DNA of 64,000 bases. Source: Candidatus Pantoea haifensis (GTDB lineage: Bacteria; Pseudomonadota; Gammaproteobacteria; Enterobacterales; Enterobacteriaceae). Location: positions 806,001 through 870,000 of the forward strand of contig JAGTWN010000004.1 of assembly GCA_018842655.1 (NCBI GenBank), given 5' to 3'. The notes beneath the pieces are model-generated. The model saw only the letters and a list, made by a program, of their open reading frames with translations, did not search any database and was not told the DNA's origin. Positions 43,449 through 54,701 of this stretch are shown in pieces. Numbering within the stretch: the first letter of the stretch is position 1; the number at the start of each line of letters is the position of its first letter. The position numbers and the translations under genes are program-made.

Positions 43449-45836
43449 ATGAAATTCAGTGAACTCTGGTTACGCGAATGGGTAAATCCAGCCCTGGACA
43501 GTGCTGCGCTGTCTGAGCAAATCACCATGGCCGGTCTGGAAGTTGATGGCATTGATCCGGTTGCCGGTGCGTTTCACGGTGTGGTTGTCGGTGAAGTGGT
43601 TGAGTGCGGTCAGCATCCTAACGCCGACAAACTGCGCGTGACCAAAATCAATGTAGGCGGTGAACGTCTGCTGGATATCGTTTGTGGTGCGCCAAACTGC
43701 CGCCAGGGCCTGAAAGTGGCAGTGGCGACCGTTGGCGCAGTGCTGCCGGGTGATTTTAAAATCAAGGCAGCAAAACTGCGTGGTGAGCCGTCAGAAGGAA
43801 TGCTGTGCTCTTTCTCTGAGTTGGGTATTTCTGACGATCACACCGGCATTATCGAACTGCCAGCGGATGCGCCAGTCGGCACCGATATTCGTGAGTATCT
43901 GCAACTTGATGACAACACGATTGAAATCAGCGTAACGCCAAACCGTGCCGACTGTCTGGGCATCATCGGTATCGCCCGCGACGTGGCCGTATTAAACGGT
44001 CTGCCGCTTAATGCGCCGGAAATCAAACCGGTTGCCGCAACGATCAACGACACGTTTCCTGTTCGTGTCGATGCGACAGACGCCTGCCCACGCTATTTGG
44101 GCCGGGTTGTCAAAGGTGTCAACGTTGGCGCAGCCACGCCATTATGGATGAAAGAGAAGCTGCGTCGCTGCGGCATTCGTTCTATCGATCCGGTGGTGGA
44201 TATTACCAACTATGTGCTGCTCGAGCTGGGCCAGCCAATGCACGCCTTTGACCTTGATCGTATCGATGGCGGGATTGTGGTGCGCATGGCCAAAGAGGGC
44301 GAAACCCTGACGCTGCTGGACGGTAGCGAAGCCAAACTCGCTAACGATACGCTGGTGATCGCCGATCATCACAAAGCTCTGGCAATGGGCGGTATCTTCG
44401 GTGGTGAACATTCAGGCGTGAATACAGAAACACAAAACATTCTGTTTGAGTGTGCCTATTTTGATCCGCTGGCGATTACCGGACGCGCACGCCGCCACGG
44501 CCTGCATACTGACGCATCGCATCGTTACGAGCGCGGCGTTGACCCGGCGCTGCAACACAAAGCCCTTGAGCGTGCAACGCAACTGCTGCTGGAGATCTGC
44601 GGTGGAGAAGCGGGGCCGGTCATTGATCAAACACATCAGGATACTTTGCCGCCGCAGGCCACGATTACTCTGCGTCGTGAAAAGCTTGATCGTTTGATTG
44701 GCCATGTTATCGCCGACGAACAGGTTACAGATATTCTGACGCGTCTGGGCTGCCAGGTCAGCGTAGGTGAGGGCGAATGGAAAGCGACCGCACCTACCTG
44801 GCGCTTTGATATGGCAATCGAAGAAGACCTGATTGAAGAAGTTGCACGTGTTTACGGCTACAACAATATTCCTGATGTGCCGGTGCAGGCTGGGCTGATC
44901 ATGACTCAGCATCGTGAAGCTGATTTGTCGCTGAAACGTGCGAAAAACCTGCTGGTTGATAAAGGCTATCAGGAAGCGATTACGTACAGCTTTGTCGATC
45001 CGAAAATTCAGCAATTGCTGCATCCGGGAGAAGAGGCGCTGCTTCTGCCAAGCCCTATCTCCAGCGATATGTCGACCATGCGACTCTCTCTGTGGACCGG
45101 TCTGCTGAGCGCGGTGGTGCACAATCAAAACCGTCAGCAGAGCCGTGTGCGTCTGTTTGAAAGCGGTTTGCGCTTTGTACCAGATACACAAGCTGATTTA
45201 GGTATCCGTCAGGATCTTATGCTGGCTGGCGTCATCAGCGGTAATCGTTATGAAGAGCATTGGGATCTGGCGCGTCAGACGGTTGACTTCTATGATTTAA
45301 AAGGCGATTTAGAATCGCTGCTCGATTTAACCGGCAAAACAGACGAGATCAGCTTCCGTGCTGAAGTGAATCCGGCGCTGCATCCGGGTCAAAGCGCGGC
45401 AATTTATTTGCAAGATGAACGAATCGGATTTATCGGAGTGGTTCATCCCGAGCTGGAACGTAAGCTGGATCTTAACGGTCGCACCTTAGTCTTTGAACTG
45501 CTTTGGAATAAGGTCGCAGACCGCGTCCTGCCTGACGCGCGCGAGATTTCACGCTTCCCTGCAAACCGTCGTGATATCGCTGTTGTAGTGGCTGAAAATG
45601 TCCCTGCAGCAGATATCATTGCGGAGTGTAAGAAAGTTGGCGTAAATCAGGTAGTTGGCGTAAACTTGTTTGACGTGTACCGCGGTAAGGGCGTTTCCGA
45701 GGGCTTTAAGAGCCTCGCTATCAGCCTGATTTTGCAGGATACCAGCCGGACACTCGAAGAAGAGGAGATTGCCGCGACCGTTGGCAAATGCGTTGCGGCA
45801 TTAAAAGAGCGATTCCAGGCAACCTTGAGGGATTGA
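43449..45836 (+). CDS. pheT: Phenylalanyl-tRNA synthetase beta subunit PheT
   Basis: 795 residues, the same length as E. coli PheT, and intact. In order: N-terminal domain, a tRNA-binding EMAP-like region ([20 protein letters not shown]), B3/B4 editing region ([17 protein letters not shown]), B5 domain and the C-terminal ferredoxin-like anticodon-binding domain ([14 protein letters not shown]). It proofreads Tyr-tRNA and forms the alpha2-beta2 enzyme with PheS. The ATG follows AGGTTATCC. The next gene, ihfA, starts four bases after its stop. Confidence 0.97.
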
Positions 45837-45840
45837 ACCT

Positions 45841-46143
45841 ATGGCGCTTACAAAAGCTGAAATGTCAGAGTACCTGTTTGAAAAACTCGGACTAAGCAAA
45901 CGCGATGCGAAAGAGTTGGTGGAACTGTTTTTCGAAGAAGTTCGCCGCGCTTTAGAAAATGGGGAACAGGTAAAACTGTCTGGGTTTGGTAATTTCGACC
46001 TGCGAGACAAAAACCAGCGTCCAGGCAGAAACCCTAAGACGGGAGAAGATATTCCAATCACTGCGCGTCGCGTAGTGACCTTCCGTCCAGGGCAAAAGCT
46101 GAAAAGTCGCGTCGAGAACGCTACACCCAAAGAAACTGACTAA
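45841..46143 (+). CDS. ihfA: Integration host factor alpha subunit
   Basis: 100 residues, HU/IHF-type DNA-bending protein. It shows [21 protein letters not shown] at the start, the beta-arm [20 protein letters not shown] and [20 protein letters not shown]. It pairs with IhfB as an architectural factor. Start ATG 45841 is four bases after the pheT stop; a terminator follows at 46155. Intact. Confidence 0.96.
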
Positions 46144-46154
46144 TTTCAGTGTTT

Positions 46155-46181
46155 AAAAAAGGCCGCGTAAGCGGCCTTTTT
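46155..46181 (+). terminator. Intrinsic terminator of the pheST-ihfA transcript
   Basis: A6 then GGCCGC (46161-46166) / GCGGCC (46171-46176), four-base loop, then T5. Confidence 0.9.
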
Positions 46182-46345
46182 CATGTCTGTCTGCGGCTGA
46201 AGCTGTTATACAGGCTCAACTTTTCTTCACTGTGTCAGGATTGTGTAAGCATCGGGAAAACGACTTGCAAATCAGCACCTGCCGATAGTGACGTATCAAA
46301 CGCTTTTGATATAACAGCGCCACTACATAACCAGAGGTCAGGCTG

Positions 46346-46723
46346 ATGAAAAAGACAGCTATTTTATTAAGCATCCTGTTAGGCATGCCGCTGCTGGCGA
46401 ACGCCAGTGTTTCTGTGAATATCAATACACCGGGCGTGTCTATTCATATTGGCGATCGCGATAATCGCGGTTATTACTGGGACGGTTACGACTGGCGAGC
46501 ACCCACCTGGTGGAAGCAGCATCAGGGGCGTCATGTTGGATTAAAAGGACCACACGGCTACTGGAATGGTAATGGCTGGCAGTCACAACGCCCAGGCAAT
46601 CATAAGTCCGCGCAAGCTGCACAAAAGCATGACAGCAAGCCGCAACATAGCCAGCCGCAGCAGAAACATGACAATAAAGGTCACGGCAACGGCAACGATC
46701 AGCAAATGCCTCCGCATAAATAA
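46346..46723 (+). CDS. Secreted DUF2502 protein with His/Gln-rich tail
   Basis: 125 residues. Signal peptide [20 protein letters not shown], then a short domain [20 protein letters not shown] followed by [15 protein letters not shown], which resembles DUF2502 (YpeC-like) periplasmic proteins. The last 45 residues are rich in His, Gln, Lys and Asn with repeated KHD and [10 protein letters not shown]-type segments, which could bind metal. It lies between ihfA and btuC, where E. coli has no such gene. Function unknown. Confidence 0.75.
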   Translation: MKKTAILLSILLGMPLLANASVSVNINTPGVSIHIGDRDNRGYYWDGYDWRAPTWWKQHQGRHVGLKGPHGYWNGNGWQSQRPGNHKSAQAAQKHDSKPQHSQPQQKHDNKGHGNGNDQQMPPHK

Positions 46724-46818
46724 CGCTGCCCCGGCACCGCAAGGTGCCGCATTACGCGGCTTTCTTTTTCTACAATCCCACTACAATCAAATCTCTGTTT
46801 TCTCAGTCAATCCTGCTT

Positions 46819-47800
46819 ATGTCTCTGCTGGACCAGCTCGCGCGCAAGGCCGATCGCCGTAGCCAAAAATGGTTAATCGGTCTGGGCATTGCACTACTTT
46901 CTCTTTTATTTCTTAGCCTGTGCGCCGGTGACAGCTGGATCACACCCGCACAATGGATGAGCGACAGTGGCCAGCTTTTTGTCTGGCAACTGCGAATGCC
47001 GCGCACCCTGGCCGTTATGTTAGTCGGGGCAGCCCTGGCGGTGTGTGGCGTTGTGATGCAGGCGCTGTTTACCAACCCTCTGGCTGAACCGGGGCTGCTG
47101 GGCGTGTCGAACGGGGCCGGTATCGGCCTGGTGCTTGGGGTGCTGCTTGGCAGCGGTTCGCTATGGAGCCTCAGTCTGGCGGCCATGGCCGGTGCGCTGC
47201 TCATCACGTTAATTCTGCTGCATTTTGCTCACCGGCAGCTTTCAGTTACGCGCCTGTTGTTGACGGGCGTGGCACTCGGCATTATTTGCAGTGCCGTTAT
47301 GACCTGGGCTGTTTATTTCAGTACCAGCCTCGATCTGCGCCAGCTAATGTACTGGATGATGGGGGCTTTAGCGGCATTGACTGGCGCTATGGTTGGATGA
47401 TGCTGGCCATGCTTCCGGTCACTCTGCTGCTGATGCAATCGGCGCGCGTACTCAATCAGCTGGCGCTGGGGAAACCTCTGCGCGTCAGCTCGGCCTGTCG
47501 CTGTTTTTCTGGCGCAACCTTTTTGTGCTGGCGATGGGGTGGCTGGTGGGTATCAGCGTCGCGATGGCGGGCGCTATCGGTTTTGTCGGTTTGGTTATCC
47601 CCCATCTGTTGCGCCTGAGTGGATTGAGCGATCATCGTTATTTATTACCCGCTTCGGCGCTCGCAGGTGCGGGGGTGCTGCTCGGTGCTGACATCATTGC
47701 CCGCCTGGTGCTGACCTCGGCTGAATTGCCAATTGGGGTAGTAACTGCCACGCTGGGCGCACCGTTATTCATTGCGTTATTAGTAAAATCTTCGCGCTAG
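46819..47800 (+). CDS. btuC: Vitamin B12 ABC permease BtuC; two apparent frameshifts
   Basis: Inner-membrane permease of the FecCD family. Segments [39 protein letters not shown] and [16 protein letters not shown] with the EAA-like ADIIARLV are characteristic. The frame breaks at the G5 run 47361-47365 and the G4 run 47468-47471. One G added to each joins three pieces into 327 residues, against 326 in E. coli, with the join reading [15 protein letters not shown]. Start ATG 46819 ([15 protein letters not shown]) is chosen from the family start. It works with BtuD below; the periplasmic BtuF gene is not here. Confidence 0.93.
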
Positions 47801-47839
47801 CTGCGGCTGGCTTTAATGCATTAACAACAGGAATTCGTT

Positions 47840-48384
47840 ATGAGCATTTATCAAACTGAACTGGTTACGCTGGATGGGGAAAAACCACGCTGTCGCAGTG
47901 GCAGGGAAAGGTACTGCTGGTCGTCAACGTCGCGTCAAAATGTGGGTTAACGCCGCAGTATGAAGAGCTGGAGAACCTACAAAAAGCCTGGCAAGAGCAC
48001 GGTTTCAGCGTCCTGGGCTTCCCTTGTAATCAGTTTCTGGAGCAAGAGCCGGGCAGCAACGAAGAGATCAAAACATTTTGCAGCACCACCTATGGCGTGA
48101 CCTTTCCAGTGTTTAGCAAAACTGAGGTCAACGGTGCCGAACGTCATCCCCTCTATACGCAACTGGTCGCGGCGCAACCAGAAGCGGTGCGTCCTGAAAG
48201 CAGCGGTTTTTATGAGCGGCAGGTGAGCAAAGGGCGTGCACCCAAGGTGCCTGGCGATATTTTGTGGAACTTCGAAAAATTCCTTATCGATCGTCAGGGC
48301 AATATTGTGCAACGTTTCGCACCCGACATGACGCCGGAAGATCCGATTATCCTGGAAAGCATTAAAGTGGCACTGGCAAAATAG
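47840..48384 (+). CDS. btuE: Glutathione peroxidase-family thiol peroxidase BtuE; apparent frameshift
   Basis: About 181 residues. The GPx motif LLVVNVASKCGLTPQYEELE holds the catalytic Cys, then GFPCNQFLEQEPGSNEEIK with a second Cys and the tryptophan motif WNFEKFLIDRQG. It reduces peroxides using thioredoxin rather than glutathione, and is not needed for B12 transport despite its name. The frame is lost at the A5 run 47880-47884; one A restores LDGEKTTLSQWQGK. ATG 47840 is the start, preceded by AACAGGAATTC. It lies between btuC and btuD as in E. coli. Confidence 0.92.
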
Positions 48385-49133
48385 ATGCTATTGCAATTAA
48401 AAGACGCAGCCGTTCCCGGACGGCTGTGGCCTTTACTGCCGGACTTGCCGCCGGGCAACGAGTGCATATTGTTGGTCCTAACGGGGCCGGAAAAAGCACT
48501 TTGCTGAGCCTGTTAGCCGGGTTGCAAAGCAGCGAAGGCGAGGTGATTTTATCAGGCACACCACTTTCGCTCTGGCGCGGTCCGGCGTTAGCGCGTGTAC
48601 GTGCCTGGCTGCCGCAACAGCAGCCTGCACTGAGCCTAATGCCGGTATATCATTATTTGCGACTCCACCTGCATGCCAATATGCCTGGCGCCGATCAGCG
48701 GCTGGGTACGCTGCTGGAGAAATTGCAATTACACGACAAGCTCACCCGGCCATTAACCCAGCTTTCTGGCGGCGAATGGCAACGTGTGCGGCTGGCTGCG
48801 GTATTTGCGCAAATTGATCGGCAGATTAATGGGCAAGGGCAAATATTAATTTTAGATGAGCCGATGACCGCTCTCGATATTGCGCAACAAAAAGCAATAG
48901 ACGATCTGATTACTGAACAGTGTGCATCGGGCCTTTGTGTGGTTGCCAGCAGCCACGATCTTAATCACAGCTTACTGCATGCCGATATAGCCTGGCTTTT
49001 ATACCGTGGTAAGGTTGTTGCGCAAGGTGAACCCTCAGGGGTACTGACAGCGGATCGCTTATCCTCGCTGTACCACATCAGGTTTCGTCAGTTGGAGCTG
49101 GAAGGACGGACTTTATTAACCGTGATGCCCTAA
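48385..49133 (+). CDS. btuD: Vitamin B12 ABC ATPase BtuD; apparent frameshift
   Basis: 249 residues after repair, as in E. coli. Walker A is GPNGAGKST, the Q-loop WLPQQQPALS, signature LSGGEWQRVRLAAV, and Walker B LILDEPMTALD, with the switch histidine in SSHDLNHS. The frame is lost at the T3 run 48432-48434; one T gives GRLWPFTAGLAAGQRV, so the printed sequence seems to begin at 48426. The true start ATG 48385 directly follows the btuE stop. It drives BtuC for B12 import. Confidence 0.93.
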
Positions 49134-49206
49134 TGCGGCTGGCTTGCCACGCGCAGCGGTTTCCCGTTACATTAACGCGGTTGCAACTTAATAAGGATAT
49201 GCTGCG

Positions 49207-49665
49207 ATGCGGATGGGCTTGCTGATTCTGGTCTTGCTGTTGGCGGGATGTAGCCATCATTCGCCGCCTGTCAATGGGCGTCTCTCAGATTCAATCACCG
49301 TTATTGCGCAACTTAATGATCAACTGGGCAACTGGCGAGGCACACCGTATCGCTATGGGGGCATGAGTCGTCGTGGCGTTGATTGCTCTGGCTTTGTCTA
49401 TCTTACCTTCCGCGATAAATTTGATTTGCAGTTGCCCCGGACAACGCTGGCACAAAGCGATATCGGAACGCGCATCAGTAAAGATGACCTGTTACCGGGC
49501 GATCTGGTGTTCTTCAAAACCGGTAGCGGTGAGAATGGGTTGCATGTCGGCATTTACGATACCGATAATGCGTTCATTCATGCCTCTACCAGCCAGGGCG
49601 TGATCCGATCGTCGCTAGATAATGTCTATTGGCGAAAAGTCTTCTGGCAGGCAAGACGGATTTAA
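49207..49665 (+). CDS. nlpC: NlpC/P60 family lipoprotein NlpC
   Basis: 152 residues, cell-wall peptidase-like lipoprotein. The lipobox is LAGC with the cysteine at residue 15. The catalytic triad is seen in GVDCSGFVYLTF (Cys), LHVGIYD (His) and AFIHASTSQG (His). Such enzymes cleave peptidoglycan stem peptides. ATG 49207 follows AAGGAT. E. coli NlpC has about 154 residues and the same neighbours. Confidence 0.93.
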   Translation: MRMGLLILVLLLAGCSHHSPPVNGRLSDSITVIAQLNDQLGNWRGTPYRYGGMSRRGVDCSGFVYLTFRDKFDLQLPRTTLAQSDIGTRISKDDLLPGDLVFFKTGSGENGLHVGIYDTDNAFIHASTSQGVIRSSLDNVYWRKVFWQARRI

Positions 49666-49959
49666 CAATGTGAATATACTGTTGCTTAAGTCCAATTTAA
49701 ATCAGAAAAATCCTCACGTTTAAACTCTTATTTTAAATGGTACTTTACCTGAAACGATTTTAATTATAACAATAACCCTACATTTAAATTTCAGGATTGC
49801 TGAAATTGCTTTTCACTATATTTGGCTTAAGGATTCCATTCATGCGGCAAACGGCAATGGAAGCATAAAGATATCCATCACTTCCATCGTTTGATACTAT
49901 TGCCTGGTTGATTTCAATCATATACGATGCGTTAATCGCCGTGTCTTCTGGCTACCGAA
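49666..49959. other. AT-rich gap between nlpC and ydiV
   Basis: 294 bp with clearly lower G+C than the neighbouring genes. No open frame or strong terminator hairpin is seen; it probably holds the ydiV promoter. AT-rich DNA here might be silenced by H-NS, but that is a guess. Confidence 0.4.
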
Positions 49960-50705
49960 ATGAAAATTCACTTAAGTGCCGACTATCAGTCGGAAATTTG
50001 GTTTTATCCTGCCTATACAATGAATGGGCAGTTAACCGCTGTAGAACTGGTGAGTCAGTTCGTTCATGAAAGTGCGCCAATTACGCTGCCGCAGGATTTG
50101 CTGTTGCCACAGCTAAGTGATGCTCAGCAGCTGCGCCTGTTACAAAGCCAAATTGCACTGCTGGAGCAGAACTACGCTTTTTTGCTCAACATAATGTTAA
50201 AGCGTCGATGCGCATCGATCATAATATGTCGGTTACCCTACTTGAAAGTGAGTTTTTGACGCGCAAAGTAAAACAGCTGCCTTTTTTACTGCTGGATATC
50301 AGTGAAACGTTTCCGCAACTCTCCCAGGGGATTAATAATCCCTTACTGGCCTCTCTTAAGCATGAATTCAAATTATCGCTTTCACAATTTGGGGCAGGGA
50401 AGTCACCTTCCAATGCGATATATGATAATTTATTTACCTGTATCAAACTGGATAAACAATTTGTTCACTCGCTGGCAAAGCGCGCATCGTTCCAACCCTT
50501 TATTCAAAGTATCGTCGATAATTTCCATTCACACTGTGAGCAGATGATTATTTGCGGAATCGATGACGATCTTATGTTGAATAAAATCGCCTTTTTGCCC
50601 GGTTTACATATTCAGGGCGCATTATTTCCAGTGGTTAAATCCGATGCGCTTGATAGCTTGATCTGCGCTGACAGTTGCGCTCCGCCTTCATTACACCCGC
50701 ATTAA
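49960..50705 (+). CDS. ydiV: YdiV-like EAL-fold regulator; apparent frameshift
   Basis: 248 residues after repair. The protein is a degenerate EAL-domain relative of E. coli YdiV (RflP), which binds FlhD and lowers flagellar gene expression; catalytic EAL residues are missing, as in YdiV. The N-terminal segment MKIHLSADYQSEIWFYPAY and the later LSQFGAGKSPSNAIYDNLFT support the match. The frame is lost in the T6 run 50178-50183; one T joins the halves. It is intermediate in position between nlpC and selO, as in E. coli. Identity with YdiV is by similarity and position only. Confidence 0.75.
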
Positions 50706-50743
50706 TGCTTTCTGTCCTGTCTCTGTTTTCAGCGTTACACTAA

Positions 50744-52223
<1,480 letters not shown>

Positions 52224-52227
<4 letters not shown>

Positions 52228-53270
52228 AACCGATGTGAAACAGCCTCGGCGAGCAGGGCCAGCACCGCTTCGCTGTCCTGCCAGCTGAGGCAAGGATCGG
52301 TAATCGACTGACCATAAACCAGCGGTTTTCCACTGACGACTTTTTGATTGCCTTCTTCGATGAAGCTCTCAATCATCACGCCCGCAACCGCACGCGAACC
52401 CGCCTGAATCTGTTGCGCAATATCCATCGCCACGTCGCGCTGCCGACGATGCTGCTTCAGGCAATTACCGTGGCTGAAGTCGATCACCATCTGCTCTGGC
52501 AGATTAAATTCACGCAGACTGGCCGCTGCTTCGGCAACATCACTGGCGTGATAGTTCGGCTGTTTGCCGCCGCGTAAAATAACGTGTCCATGTGGGTTGC
52601 CACTGGTTTGATAAATCGTCATTTGCGCGTGCTTATCGGGCGATAAAAACATATGACTGACGCGCGCGGCGCGAATGGCATCCACAGCAATACGGACATT
52701 GCCATCGGTGCCATTTTTAAAACCGACCGGGCAAGAGAGGGCCGACGCCATTTCGCGGTGAATCTGGCTTTCCGTCGTGCGTGCTCCGATTGCGCCCCAA
52801 CTGATAAGATCGGCAATAAACTGCCCGATCACCATATCAAGAAACTCGGTAGCGGTTGGCATGCCGGTGGCATTGATATCAATAAGCAATTTTCGGGCAA
52901 TACCGATGCCGCGATTGACATCAAAGCTGCCGTCCAGATCGGGATCGGAAATCAGTCCCTTCCAGCCGACAACGGTACGCGGCTTTTCAAAATAGGTGCG
53001 CATGACGATTTCCAGGCGATCCTGATACCGCTCACGCAGTACATTCAGGCGTTGCGCATAATCCAGAGCCGCCTGGGGATCGTGCAAAGAGCAGGGGCCA
53101 ATGATTACCAGCAGGCGCGGATCTTCGCCGGAAAGAATACGGGCGATACGCTTGCGCGCCGCAATCACATTTTCGGCAATGGCGGCAGAAATGGGATATT
53201 CTGCCGCCAGCATAGCAGGCGTAATCAGGCTGCCAATGCGCGCCGTACGCAGTTCGTCTGTTTTATTCAT
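52224..53270 (-). CDS. aroH: DAHP synthase AroH (class I)
   Basis: 348 residues, the length of E. coli AroH. It catalyses phosphoenolpyruvate plus erythrose-4-phosphate to DAHP, the first step of the shikimate pathway. Motifs include [36 protein letters not shown] and [12 protein letters not shown]. By position and overall similarity this is the tryptophan-sensitive AroH and not AroG or AroF; the Phe/Tyr-sensitive isoenzymes would be elsewhere. Start 53270 (MNKTDELR). The ribosome site is weak and no TrpR operator is visible upstream. Confidence 0.92.
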
Positions 53271-53304
53271 GAGTGTCTCGAAAGCTGTTCTTCGCAACGG
53301 TGAA

Positions 53305-53362
53305 ATACCGGGAAGTGATGATGGTCACAATAAACCATTAGCTTGCGAATACAACCCGGTAT
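53305..53362. repeat. Long-range inverted repeat in the aroH leader
   Basis: ATACCGGG (53305-53312) and CCCGGTAT (53355-53362) pair perfectly across 42 bases. A smaller ATGGT/ACCAT hairpin (53321-53338) nests inside. It lies 35-92 bp upstream of aroH on the minus strand. No T-run terminator follows. The palindromic TrpR operator with CTAG half-sites found at E. coli aroH is absent. Confidence 0.5.
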
Positions 53363-53419
53363 GCAGAAAACGAGAAAATATCAACGGCAGCCACGCTTTA
53401 CATCATAATCAGTGGGGAA

Positions 53420-54246
53420 TTAATACATTCTGCGCGTCAGCCCCATGATGTCGAGAATCTTAGTGGCAATCTCTTCTACCGAATAGTTGGTACTGTTGAG
53501 ATAGCGTATTTGATGGGTGCGGAACAAGGCTTCAACTTCACCCACTTCCATTCGGCACTGGCGCATTGATGCGTAACGGGTATTTTCCGCACGCTCCTGC
53601 CGAATAGCCGCCAGGCGTTCTGGATCGATAGTCAGGCCAAACAACTTATGTTGGTGCTGGCGCAGCGCGGGCGGTAGCTTCAGATTATCCATATCATCGG
53701 CGATAAACGGATAGTTAGCGGCGCGGATACCAAACTGCATAGCCAGATAAAGGCTGGTGGGCGTTTTGCCACAGCGCGATACGCCCAGCAGAATCACCTG
53801 GGCATCTTCTAAACCGCGCAGTGAGATACCATCATCGTGCGCCAGCGTGTAATCGATAGCGGCAATACGCGCATCATATTTTCCCAGATTACTGGCATCC
53901 AGACCGTGGGTGCGATGCGCGACCGGGGCCGGTGATAAACCCAGCTCCTGCTGTAAAGGCGCAACCAGCGCCTGAACGATGTCCTGACAGAACCCTTCAC
54001 TCTGGACAATGATGTCACGTACTTCGGGCGTTACGATGGAAAAAACACCAGTGGACGAATGCCGCTTTGCTGATAAATAGCATTGATCTGGGCTTTAACG
54101 GCCTGAGCGCGCTGTACATTTTCAACAAAAGGCAGCGTGACACTATTGGCGTTGACCGGAAACTGCGACAGCACGGCATGACCCAGTACTTCGGCGGTGA
54201 TTGCCGTGCCGTCTGAAATATAAAATACGCTTCTGTCAGTACTCAT
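53420..54246 (-). CDS. ppsR: PEP synthase regulatory protein PpsR; apparent frameshift
   Basis: 275 residues after repair, E. coli 277. Bifunctional kinase/pyrophosphorylase that inactivates PpsA by ADP-dependent phosphorylation and reactivates it. The P-loop [11 protein letters not shown] and the N-terminal [19 protein letters not shown] (DUF299) are visible, as is [20 protein letters not shown]. The frame is lost at the A6 run 54040-54045 (T6 on the coding strand); one base restores [17 protein letters not shown]. Divergent from ppsA over a 455-bp gap. Confidence 0.93.
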
Positions 54247-54701
54247 GATAGATACCTGCCTCTGGCGGAGGGATGTAGGGAGATAGGATGATGATATAAG
54301 TTAAAATAAAATGAAAAATCCATATTACATCTTTATGAATGTTTTATTTTCTGAATAATTCACTGCAAATTTCCTCTTTCAATTATTGAAATGCCGTTTC
54401 TTTCTTTATAAATTTTTGCTCCAACCCAATATGAAGCGCAAATAAGGCTGGTTTTAGTTGCGCAACGGAAAAAGTGCTGTAAGTGGCTGAAATCGGTTCA
54501 AATTCATTTCCATCAATCATTTAGCAATAAATAAGCAGTTTGCGCAACATCCAGCAATAACAGGTACAAATCCGAAATTAAGAATTATCATCAGCTTTAA
54601 CGATTCAACACTTAGTCTTTATTTGGGCAATGTGCCAGGCTGTTTTGGCAAATTGCAACAAGATGTTCCATGTGCCCACTCATTTTTAAAGGATAAGCTC
54701 A
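54247..54701. other. Divergent ppsR/ppsA promoter region
   Basis: 455 AT-rich bases with no gene. A candidate Cra (FruR) site TGAAATCGGTTCA is at 54488-54500; Cra activates ppsA in E. coli. Its distance to the ppsA start (about 200 bp) is longish and the site differs from the consensus in spacing, so this is tentative. Confidence 0.4.

Noticed and set aside
44412-45191. 259-codon minus-strand ORF opposite pheT
   Set aside because: Shadow of the well-conserved pheT frame.
49666-49959. Small regulatory RNA in the nlpC-ydiV gap
   Set aside because: No terminator hairpin or recognisable sRNA sequence.
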